This document shows positions 1 through 5,695 of a DNA stretch of 11,935 nucleotides, piece after piece. The DNA is from an uncultured Actinomycetes bacterium (GTDB lineage: Bacteria > Actinomycetota > Actinomycetes > Nanopelagicales > Nanopelagicaceae), in assembly GCA_903820565.1 (NCBI GenBank), contig CAIJHZ010000034.1:1-11935 (forward strand). The letters run 5' to 3'. Numbering within the stretch: the first letter of the stretch is position 1; each line of letters starts with the position of its first letter. Position numbers and translations under genes: made by a program. The notes under the pieces were generated by a model that was not told where the DNA came from, did no database searches, and worked only from the letters and a program-made list of their open reading frames with translations.

Positions 1-394
1 GTTTATCAGCTTCATGTTCTAAAACAATTGCATGCGCATTCATGGCAACATCTTGAGTTGAAAGGCATGACCCAAAAACCACAAATGCTAGACACAATGT
101 GAAGTAATTAAGCACTGGTCCAACAAGTAGCAATGAGAAGCCCAGGGCATAGGTTGCGTAATAAGTTACTGGCGCGCTTCCGCGAAGTGCTGATTGTTTT
201 CCGGAAAAACCAAGCCCAATCAGAACACCAACTGCGATACATAAAAGCGCCAAGCCAAGTGCGCTGTTTGATGCTCCAAGCTCTTTCTTAAAGTCAGGAA
301 CGCGTGCGTAAAACGCACCCACGGTAAAACCATTAATAATGAATGCCGTTGTAATGGCTATGCGGGCACGAGAAAACTGTTTTAAATCACTCAC
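1..394 (-). CDS. MFS transporter, YbjJ-like (3' part missing)
   Basis: The minus strand reads open from a GTG at 394 to the left edge, giving about 131 residues of the N-terminal half of a hydrophobic protein. It begins MSDLKQFSRARIAITTAFII, followed by a glycine-rich helix, and contains the stretch SCLSTQDVAMNAHAIVLE. An R-x-R start, a G-F-x-x-G-x-x-x-x-R-x-P stretch in helix 1 and a D-V-x-M-N-x-x-A-x-x-x-E stretch in about the fourth helix are typical of MFS permeases of the YbjJ type, whose substrates are mostly unknown. The GTG is chosen because an in-frame TAA lies only three codons upstream. The start is 13 bases past the stop of the upstream permease gene, so it probably belongs to the same transcript; the Shine-Dalgarno is weak. 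It could be a sugar or metabolite exporter, but nothing here proves a substrate. The length cannot be judged because the 3' end is missing. Confidence 0.75.
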   Translation of the reverse strand, partial: MSDLKQFSRARIAITTAFIINGFTVGAFYARVPDFKKELGASNSALGLALLCIAVGVLIGLGFSGKQSALRGSAPVTYYATYALGFSLLLVGPVLNYFTLCLAFVVFGSCLSTQDVAMNAHAIVLEHEADK

Positions 395-407
395 TATTAG
401 AGTTTAG

Positions 408-1262
408 TTACTTCACGGCCCCAGCAGTTAACCCACGGACAAAGTATCGCTGCAGGCTGAAGAAGATGAACAGCGGCACAGAAAGGCTAATAAAGGATCC
501 AGCTGCGACGACCTGCCAGCCTTCTCCGTACTGTCCCAGCATCGACAAGAGGGTGTACGTTAAAACTGGGTGATCATTTCCGACGAATACGAATGCAATC
601 AGATAATCATTCCAGACCCAAAGGAATTGAAAAATTGCGAAAGAGGCAAGGGCTGGAACGGAAATTGGAAGAACCAACCGCCAGAAAATTTTGTAATCCT
701 CTGCACCATCGATTCTGGCAGCTTCGATAAGGGCTGTTGGAATTGTCATCATGTAATTTCGCATGATGTAGATTGCAAGCGGCATTGCAAAGGCTGAGTG
801 CACAAACCATGCTGCGGCATATTGACCAGATAATGCGATTCCAGTGTGCTTTTCAAATGACAAAAACATTTTCAATACAGGAACTAGCGCCGCTTCAATT
901 GGAATTACAAGTAAACCAATAATTGCCGAAAATAGGAATTCGCGACCCTTAAATCTCAAGAAGGTAAATCCGTATGCAGCATATGCTGCGAACAGAAGCG
1001 GAAGCACTGTCGCCGGGATCGTGACAGCAAATGATGAAATAAAGCTTGCCGCTAAACCTTTCTTATTCAATGCTTGGTCAAATGCGATTAATGTCCAGTT
1101 TTGATTGAATGGATGCGCAAAAATATCCCACCAACCAGTGATCTGTGCTTGTGATCCTTCGCGAAAAGATGTTATGAGCAAACCAAATGTGGGCAAAAGC
1201 CATATAAAAGCAAGTACGGATAAGGTGATTGTCGTGCCTATGTAGCGCTTCTTTTTACTCAA
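408..1262 (-). CDS. ABC sugar transporter permease, MalG/AglG type (CUT1)
   Basis: A 284-residue inner-membrane permease, one half of the channel of a carbohydrate ABC importer. About six hydrophobic segments are visible, near residues 8-32, 75-100, 109-130, 146-168, 197-222 and 250-271. The cytoplasmic EAA loop that docks the ATPase is at 180-199 (E180-A-A-R-I-D-G-A, ending L-x-L-P). The C-terminus F-V-R-G-L-T-A-G-A-V-K is the usual ending of MalG-like CUT1 permeases, so the protein is complete. The start is a TTG (1260-1262), overlapping the upstream stop as TTGA. It is supported by a strong GGAGG seven bases before it, and no ATG fits better. The overlap implies translational coupling with the partner permease, giving equal amounts. 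The sugar is inferred from the AglE-like binding protein and GH32 enzyme upstream, not from this sequence. Confidence 0.93.
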   Translation of the reverse strand: MSKKKRYIGTTITLSVLAFIWLLPTFGLLITSFREGSQAQITGWWDIFAHPFNQNWTLIAFDQALNKKGLAASFISSFAVTIPATVLPLLFAAYAAYGFTFLRFKGREFLFSAIIGLLVIPIEAALVPVLKMFLSFEKHTGIALSGQYAAAWFVHSAFAMPLAIYIMRNYMMTIPTALIEAARIDGAEDYKIFWRLVLPISVPALASFAIFQFLWVWNDYLIAFVFVGNDHPVLTYTLLSMLGQYGEGWQVVAAGSFISLSVPLFIFFSLQRYFVRGLTAGAVK

Positions 1263-2248
1263 TGATCCGCCTCCACTCTTCGATAGTGGCGGATTTGATA
1301 AATCATTACCGGCACGATTGCTAGCATCAAAATAACTACTGTTGCCATTGCGATTCCAGTGTTGCCATACGAGAAGTATTGAAGGTAGAAAGATTGAGCC
1401 AAAACATTAGTACCGAAATTGCCACCTGTCATTGCTAATACGATACCGAAAATCTTCATGGCACTTATCAAGACTGTAATGAATACAGCCAAAGTTGTTG
1501 GCCAAATTTGGGGCAAAATTATTTGGAAAAAAAGTTGACTCCTACTTGCCCCATCTACTCGCCCAGCTTCAAGAGTGTCTTCAGGGACTGATTTGATTGC
1601 AGCTGAAAGTAAAACCATTGCAAAGCCAGCGTTTAACCAAATGAAAATAACAATCAATAAAAGTGAATTGAATTTAAAGGCGTCGATCTGCATCCATGTT
1701 TGAGGTGACCCACCTAATTTTGTCCAAATTGCATTAAATAAACCGATTTGCGGCTGACCTTCAGGTGCATACGCAAAATTCAATCGCCAAATAGTGGCGG
1801 CGGCAACAAAGGAAATTGTCATCGGCATAAAGATTGTGGATTTAATTATTGCTTCTATTCGAGGCTTTACTTGATTTGAGAGTTGCGCAATTAGTAAACC
1901 AAATGCAACCGTGAGAGCTGGTGCTATTGCGATCCATAATAAGTTGTTTCCGAGCATTTGTCGGAAATTTTCATCACCAAAAATACTTTTGTAATTCTCT
2001 AGCCCAACCCACTTCGTTGACCCATCAATATCTTCTTCCATAAAAGAGAGTCGAATTGACTGAATCGCCGGGATAACTATGAAAGATCCAATAAGGAGTA
2101 CAACTGGACCAATAAAAACCCAAGGCTTCAAAGCTTTTTTTGACCTGCGCGGTAATAAGTTTGTGACTTTATCTAAGGCCCAATAAACAAAAATTGTCAG
2201 CGAGATGCCAATAAACACGGCTTCAATCGCGGTCAGCATGTCTTTCAT
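1259..2248 (-). CDS. ABC sugar transporter permease, MalF/AglF type (CUT1)
   Basis: A 329-residue permease, the second channel subunit of the same importer. Seven hydrophobic segments are visible: one extra N-terminal helix (about 7-25), then about 43-63, 103-123, 137-156, 195-216, 251-275 and 299-318. The EAA loop is at 227-246 (E227-A-G-R-V-D-G-A, ending I-I-L-P), with Gly in place of the third-position Ala. The basic linker RRSKK between the first two helices fits the positive-inside rule for a cytoplasmic loop. The chosen ATG (2246-2248) has GGAG twelve bases upstream; a second Met at residue 4 is possible but lacks a better site. The gene lies 130 bases after the binding-protein gene and overlaps the next permease by four bases. 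The family resembles alpha-glucoside AglF permeases; assignment as a CUT1 MalF-type subunit is firm, the exact sugar is not. Confidence 0.92.
   Translation of the reverse strand: MKDMLTAIEAVFIGISLTIFVYWALDKVTNLLPRRSKKALKPWVFIGPVVLLIGSFIVIPAIQSIRLSFMEEDIDGSTKWVGLENYKSIFGDENFRQMLGNNLLWIAIAPALTVAFGLLIAQLSNQVKPRIEAIIKSTIFMPMTISFVAAATIWRLNFAYAPEGQPQIGLFNAIWTKLGGSPQTWMQIDAFKFNSLLLIVIFIWLNAGFAMVLLSAAIKSVPEDTLEAGRVDGASRSQLFFQIILPQIWPTTLAVFITVLISAMKIFGIVLAMTGGNFGTNVLAQSFYLQYFSYGNTGIAMATVVILMLAIVPVMIYQIRHYRRVEADH
1270..1274 (-). promoter_or_regulatory. Strong ribosome binding site deciding a TTG start
   Basis: The minus strand reads GGAGG here, with seven bases (1263-1269) to the TTG at 1262. It lies inside the last codons of the upstream permease and fixes the start of the downstream permease at a rare initiation codon. 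The TTG shares its last two bases with the upstream TGA stop. Confidence 0.8.
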
Positions 2249-2301
2249 GGGTGTTGTCTACTCCAACTTGTTCTTGCTGTCTAGATTTTATGTGAGAGTG
2301 G

Positions 2302-2337
2302 GTCGGCGCCGATGGTAAAAGTACCATCGGCGCCGAC
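2302..2337 (-). terminator. Perfect 16-bp hairpin between binding-protein and permease genes
   Basis: The left arm (2302-2317, GTCGGCGCCGATGGTA on the + strand) pairs without mismatch to 2322-2337 around a 4-base loop (2318-2321). It begins 41 bases after the binding-protein stop codon and ends 53 bases before the permease start. In the minus-strand transcript no U-run follows, so it is not a textbook intrinsic terminator for the operon. A short T4 follows only on the + strand (2338-2341). By analogy with the malE-malF type of spacing, it probably acts as a 3' RNA-stabilising block or partial terminator that raises binding-protein over permease levels. Each arm also holds the self-palindrome TCGGCGCCGA. 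The structure is certain; the role is inferred. Confidence 0.75.
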
Positions 2338-2378
2338 TTTTAATCTTTAACGGGAAGACCCGCTAATTGTTTAGTTAT

Positions 2379-3662
2379 TTAGACTTTCTTCCAAGAAGCA
2401 TCGATTGCATCGAATGCCTGTGCAAGAGTCTTTTTACCTGATACCCAGTTGGTTAGCTCTGTCCACTCAGTTGCGTTAACAATTGCTGGTGAAAGATCTG
2501 AACCGTCGAAACCAAATGCCTTAGCGCTTGATAGGTATCCAGCGATGGACTTAGTTACAGGGTTTGTATATAGAGATGATGGGAATGTCTTGTGTGCTGA
2601 CAAGTATGAATTGTAAACAGCAAGAGTTCCGTTCTGTCCGAGCTTGTCAGAAAGAATGTAACCCATAACCTTCTTGGTTGCAGGGTTGGCGTTGAATGCA
2701 GCAGCTAGATCGCCACCACCTAGAACACCATCAGTTGCACCTGCAGGAGTTGGAAGCTTGAAAACACCAACGTGTGTGAAGTTATTTGCTGCATATTCAG
2801 CCTTGATTGCATCTGGGAAGAAACCAGTGATGAATGAGCCTTGACGCATCATGAAACACTTGTTCTTATCAGTTGCAAATAGTGGAGCAGTTGTTCCGAA
2901 TGATGTTGCAGCAATTGCTTTTCCGCCGCCGTTTACATTGCCCTTTGTAAGTGCAACATCAGCGAACTTAGCAGCAGCCTTTAGAACTAGTGGTGAGTTG
3001 AACTTAATCTTGCCCTTCCACCAGTCGTTGTACTGTGCAACTCCACCGTAGCGAAGTACGTACTCTTCTAGCCAGTCTGTAGCAGCCCAACCTGTTGCGC
3101 CGCCAGATTCAATACCAACGCACCAAGGGTATCCCTTGCCGTCTTTCTTGATCTTTGCAGTAAGAGCACTTAGCTCTGCATCAGTTTTTGGAACTTTGTA
3201 ACCAGCTGCTGCGAAGTTTGCTGGGTTGTACCAAACTAGTGACTTGATATTTGCAGAGACTGGAAGTCCGTAGATCTTTCCACCCTTAACTGCAAGCTTG
3301 TCCCAACCTGGGATCAAAGTCTTTTGAATTGCTGGAAGATCAACAACTGTGTCTAGTGGTTCTAACACTGATGCGTAATCAAGAAGTCCGCCTGGTTGTG
3401 GCCACATTCCGATGTCAGGTGCTTGTCCAGCCTTAACCTTCACACGAATATCTGTGTCGTATGCGGCAAGCTTTGTGTACTTAATTGTGATTCCGTTAGC
3501 AGCACCAAACTTATCGAGCTCTAACTGGAAAGCGTCAGCCTGTGCGTCACCGAAACCACCGTAGATAGTTACTGTGTCAGCAGCATGTGCCGATGGCAGA
3601 ACTGCAACAGTTGTTCCTGCTGCAACTGCAACTGCGACGATCGCAGCTTTTAATTTCTTCAT
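2379..3662 (-). CDS. Extracellular sugar-binding protein, AglE-like (family 1 SBP)
   Basis: A 427-residue solute-binding protein that captures sugar outside the membrane and delivers it to the two permeases downstream. Residues 1-27 form a Sec signal peptide: KK near the start, a hydrophobic A/V core, and a cleavage site after A-H-A. There is no lipobox cysteine, so it is not predicted to be a lipoprotein, which is unusual for a Gram-positive binding protein. The mature part begins ADTVTIYGG. It has family traits of alpha-glucoside binding proteins: the P-D-I-x-x-W/F-P-Q-P-G segment at about 82-91, the segment P-W-C-V-G-I-E-S-G-G-A-T-G-W at 179-192 with D-W-L-E just after, and F-M-M-x-Q-x-S-F at 270-277. 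C181 and C269 are the only cysteines and could form a disulfide. An in-frame ATG exists 81 bases upstream (3743), but the ATG at 3662 has AAAGGA six bases before it and starts the signal peptide exactly. It is likely the most expressed gene of the block. Confidence 0.93.
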   Translation of the reverse strand: MKKLKAAIVAVAVAAGTTVAVLPSAHAADTVTIYGGFGDAQADAFQLELDKFGAANGITIKYTKLAAYDTDIRVKVKAGQAPDIGMWPQPGGLLDYASVLEPLDTVVDLPAIQKTLIPGWDKLAVKGGKIYGLPVSANIKSLVWYNPANFAAAGYKVPKTDAELSALTAKIKKDGKGYPWCVGIESGGATGWAATDWLEEYVLRYGGVAQYNDWWKGKIKFNSPLVLKAAAKFADVALTKGNVNGGGKAIAATSFGTTAPLFATDKNKCFMMRQGSFITGFFPDAIKAEYAANNFTHVGVFKLPTPAGATDGVLGGGDLAAAFNANPATKKVMGYILSDKLGQNGTLAVYNSYLSAHKTFPSSLYTNPVTKSIAGYLSSAKAFGFDGSDLSPAIVNATEWTELTNWVSGKKTLAQAFDAIDASWKKV

Positions 3663-3668
3663 TAAGGA

Positions 3669-3674
3669 TCCTTT
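3669..3674 (-). promoter_or_regulatory. Ribosome binding site of the sugar-binding protein, inside a palindrome
   Basis: The minus strand reads AAAGGA, six bases before the ATG at 3662. This fixes the start 27 codons downstream of the longest possible reading frame. The site overlaps the perfect 12-bp palindrome CCTTTCGAAAGG (3670-3681), so part of it could pair with the sequence just upstream in the RNA. Confidence 0.7.
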
Positions 3675-3684
3675 CGAAAGGGGT

Positions 3685-3710
3685 ACAAGACACACAAAAG
3701 TGCGTCTCGT
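3685..3710 (-). promoter_or_regulatory. Stem-loop in the leader of the sugar-binding-protein gene
   Basis: In the minus-strand RNA, 3700-3710 pairs with 3685-3695 to give an 11-bp stem (two of the pairs are G-U) closed by a UUUU loop (3696-3699). It sits 22 bases before the start codon, near the presumed 5' end of the mRNA. It could protect the transcript 5' end or control access to the Shine-Dalgarno. No known riboswitch class was recognised. Confidence 0.45.
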
Positions 3711-3721
3711 CGCTGCGAAAA

Positions 3722-3727
3722 ATACTA
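3722..3727 (-). promoter_or_regulatory. Candidate -10 box for the sugar-binding-protein gene
   Basis: The minus strand reads TAGTAT, four of six bases matching TATAAT. It would place the RNA start near 3715, just before the leader stem-loop, for an untranslated leader of about 53 bases. No convincing -35 box is present at 17-18 bases spacing (GGCTTT or AGGCTT). The assignment is tentative. Confidence 0.35.
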
Positions 3728-3755
3728 GGTGTGGCAGGGCCAAAAAAGCCTTTTG

Positions 3756-3771
3756 TGGTAACGCTTTGCCA
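3756..3771. promoter_or_regulatory. LacI-family-like operator palindrome
   Basis: The sequence TGGTAACGCTTTGCCA is an imperfect palindrome with six of eight base pairs matching, centred on GC. TGG-pyrimidine-AA half-sites around a GC-containing centre are typical of operators bound by LacI-family sugar repressors. It lies in the 178-base gap between GH32 and the sugar-binding-protein gene, about 30 bases upstream of the best -10 candidate. No LacI-family gene is visible in the window, so the cognate regulator would be encoded elsewhere. Confidence 0.45.
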
Positions 3772-3840
3772 AAGATTTAGCGGGTTTTTTGCAGTTTTTT
3801 ACAGTCCCTCTCGAGCGTAAAAGGTTGCAAAATCGTGTCG

Positions 3841-5028
3841 TTATTGGGTAAAACTAGCCAGATCTCGTTGCGCCCCTACGGCCGGAAAGGTCGCAACCGT
3901 AATCACCCTGAATCCATCCCCCGTAAAAAGCTCTACCGAAGATTGGTCTACTACAACCTTCAGGTGCAACTGGTCTACATCAACTTCATAGGGCGCCTCA
4001 AACTGATCCACAAAAATTACTTTCTTGTCAGCGTTATAGCCAAGTTTTGTAAATCCGTGCAACCCAACTACGCCGGTGCTTGGCATTGGGACTTTTATTT
4101 CATAAGTAAGCACGCACATCGGTTGTTGCGTAAGAATAATTTCATTGTTGTATTTTGCTAATCCTAATTCGCGCGGAATTGTCATCGCATTCGTCCATGA
4201 AGTTTCAGGATGTTCCTTTACGTTTTCCCAATTGGCCATCCAGCCAATAAAGATTCTCTTTCCGTTGGGTTCGTTATTAAAAGTTACACCTGCATAATTA
4301 TCTTTTCCATAATCTAGCCAAAGCGCTTCATCAGTCGAATGCAATGGAGTAAAAGTTGTTCCGTCAAAGTCACCAATAAAGTATTGAGTGCCAGAACCAT
4401 ACAAACCGCCTGGGTTTAGTGAAACCAATAAAACCCAGTATTCCTTTCCATCAAACATTAATGGAAATAAGTCAGGACACTCCCAGACTCCTTTAGTTGC
4501 TGCTGCTGGACCAAAATCACTTAAGCGCTGCCAAGTAACTAGATCAAGGGATTTGTAGATCGAGACTTTATGATCCCACGGTTGGACAGCACACATAACC
4601 CAATGATCTTGGTATCTAAATACTTTTGGATCTCTAAAATCTTTTTTATTTTCATCAAGAACTGGATTATTTTCATATTTAACAAAGGTGCGGCCATTGT
4701 CGGAACTACGTGCAATACATTGAGATTGATTGGTTTCGGTGTGACGTGTGTACATGGCAATAATTTCATCACCGACACTGACGGCGCTTCCAGAAAATAT
4801 CGCTCCATCGTCATCTTCTGCAATTGCTACCGGCAGTTCTTCCCAATGTATTAAGTCCTTGCTTACTGCATGCCCCCACGACATGTGTCCCCACTGAGTT
4901 CCAAAGGGATTGTGTTGAAAAAATAAGTGGTATTCGCCCTTGTGCCACACCAAACCATTTGGATCATTCATCCAATTTTTAGCAGGGGTGAAGTGCAAGC
5001 GTGGGCGATACTCGCGATCTAGTGACAC
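3841..5028 (-). CDS. Glycoside hydrolase family 32 (cytoplasmic beta-fructosidase / sucrose hydrolase)
   Basis: The enzyme hydrolyses terminal beta-fructosyl bonds, releasing fructose from sucrose or short fructans. Counting from the GTG at 5028 (395 residues), the catalytic five-bladed propeller shows all three acidic residues: nucleophile D22 in W-M-N-D-P-N-G, transition-state stabiliser D133 in R-D-P, and acid/base E184 in E-C-P-D. Other GH32 marks are F-S-G-S-A-V at 78-83 and W-M-A-N-W at 263-267. The C-terminal beta-sandwich is compact, roughly 90 residues, but keeps the V-D-x-S-S-V-E-L-F core. There is no signal peptide, so it acts on imported sugar. Start choice: GTG 5028 is preceded by TATGCT with six bases between, fitting a leaderless transcript. 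The longer ATG at 5058 (405 residues) would overlap the start codon of the divergent gene, though its extra ten residues look plausible for the family. The gene is upstream of, and on the same strand as, the ABC importer. Substrate (sucrose versus fructo-oligosaccharide) cannot be fixed from sequence. Confidence 0.93.
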   Translation of the reverse strand: MSLDREYRPRLHFTPAKNWMNDPNGLVWHKGEYHLFFQHNPFGTQWGHMSWGHAVSKDLIHWEELPVAIAEDDDGAIFSGSAVSVGDEIIAMYTRHTETNQSQCIARSSDNGRTFVKYENNPVLDENKKDFRDPKVFRYQDHWVMCAVQPWDHKVSIYKSLDLVTWQRLSDFGPAAATKGVWECPDLFPLMFDGKEYWVLLVSLNPGGLYGSGTQYFIGDFDGTTFTPLHSTDEALWLDYGKDNYAGVTFNNEPNGKRIFIGWMANWENVKEHPETSWTNAMTIPRELGLAKYNNEIILTQQPMCVLTYEIKVPMPSTGVVGLHGFTKLGYNADKKVIFVDQFEAPYEVDVDQLHLKVVVDQSSVELFTGDGFRVITVATFPAVGAQRDLASFTQ

Positions 5029-5034
5029 GGCGGA

Positions 5035-5040
5035 AGCATA
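5035..5040 (-). promoter_or_regulatory. Candidate -10 box for a leaderless GH32 transcript
   Basis: The minus strand reads TATGCT (four of six bases matching TATAAT), six bases before the GTG at 5028. No usable Shine-Dalgarno is present for that GTG. The -35 region would fall over the start of the divergent DedA gene and is poor. Confidence 0.4.
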
Positions 5041-5043
5041 GGC

Positions 5044-5049
5044 TAGCCT
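5044..5049 (+). promoter_or_regulatory. Candidate -10 box for a leaderless DedA-family transcript
   Basis: TAGCCT lies seven bases before the ATG at 5057. It keeps only the TANNNT positions of a -10 box. The G run at 5051-5054 is too close to the ATG to serve as a normal Shine-Dalgarno. The hexamer is one of four such TANNNT boxes at similar spacing in this window, which is the main support. Confidence 0.35.
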
Positions 5050-5056
5050 CGGGGTC

Positions 5057-5695
5057 ATGAACCTCTTTGATGCTCATTCGATTGTTGGCGATCTTGGCTT
5101 GGTTGGCGTTCTTGCAATCATTTTTGCTGAAACCGGTTTATTGATAGGCCTAGCTTTTCCTGGTGATTCCTTACTTTTCATTGCAGGCGTTGCCGCATCT
5201 GGTTCAGGCGCAGCAATTCTTGGTACTGCGCATCTGAATCCAGTTCTATTGTTTGCGCTTTCACCCTTTGCGGCTTTCTTTGGAAGTGTAACGGGTTACT
5301 TTTTTGGTGAACGATACGGAAAGAATTTATTTGATAGACCAGATGGAAGAGTTTTTAACCATCATAAAGTTGTCGCAACAGAAAAATGGCTCACTCGATA
5401 TGGAATCGGCAAGGCCCTTGTTTTAGCTCGTTTTGTCCCATTTGTTCGCACATTAATTAATCCGATGTGCGGAATCATTGGTGTGCCGAAGAAGACATTT
5501 TTGATCTGGAACGCAATCGGCGCAGTAATTTGGACCCAAGGCGTGATTGGGTTGGGTTTTATATTGGGCGATGTCCTAAAGGGATCGGTTGATCAGTACT
5601 TGCTACCGGTTGTCGCAATAATTGTTTTTATCAGTTTGATTCCAGTACTTATCGAACTCTTTAAAGAATTTCAATCAAAGCGCTTTAAGCCTTAA
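5057..5695 (+). CDS. DedA-family membrane protein (SNARE-associated / VTT domain)
   Basis: A 212-residue polytopic membrane protein. DedA proteins are implicated in envelope lipid handling, including flipping of undecaprenyl phosphate or other lipids and support of membrane potential; the role of this member is not known. Visible family marks are the re-entrant stretch F-A-E-T-G-L-L-I-G-L-A-F-P-G-D at 23-37, with the conserved Glu and P-G-D; G-Y-F-F-G-E-R-Y-G at 80-88; and A-R-F-V-P-F-V-R-T at 124-132, with the two conserved arginines and proline; followed by N-P-M-x-G. Hydrophobic segments near 12-32, 63-86, 117-142, 147-172 and 182-203 fit the usual length of about 200 residues. It begins with ATG at 5057; its stop (5693-5695) interlocks with the stop of pyrE. 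It is divergent from GH32, but no functional link to sugar use is evident. Confidence 0.92.
   Translation: MNLFDAHSIVGDLGLVGVLAIIFAETGLLIGLAFPGDSLLFIAGVAASGSGAAILGTAHLNPVLLFALSPFAAFFGSVTGYFFGERYGKNLFDRPDGRVFNHHKVVATEKWLTRYGIGKALVLARFVPFVRTLINPMCGIIGVPKKTFLIWNAIGAVIWTQGVIGLGFILGDVLKGSVDQYLLPVVAIIVFISLIPVLIELFKEFQSKRFKP

Noticed and set aside
3663..3743. 27-residue N-terminal extension of the sugar-binding protein from an upstream ATG
   Set aside because: The extension is not signal-like, and AAAGGA six bases before the ATG at 3662 plus a textbook signal peptide from that Met decide for the shorter form.
3741..3800. Intrinsic terminator after GH32, suggested by A/T runs
   Set aside because: Only a 3-bp GGC/GCC stem is available around the runs in the minus-strand RNA; no stable stem followed by a U-run.
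3574..4161. Open frames on the + strand across the binding-protein leader and GH32
   Set aside because: They run antisense to well-supported genes, have low-complexity or unfamiliar sequence and no ribosome site; they are shadows.
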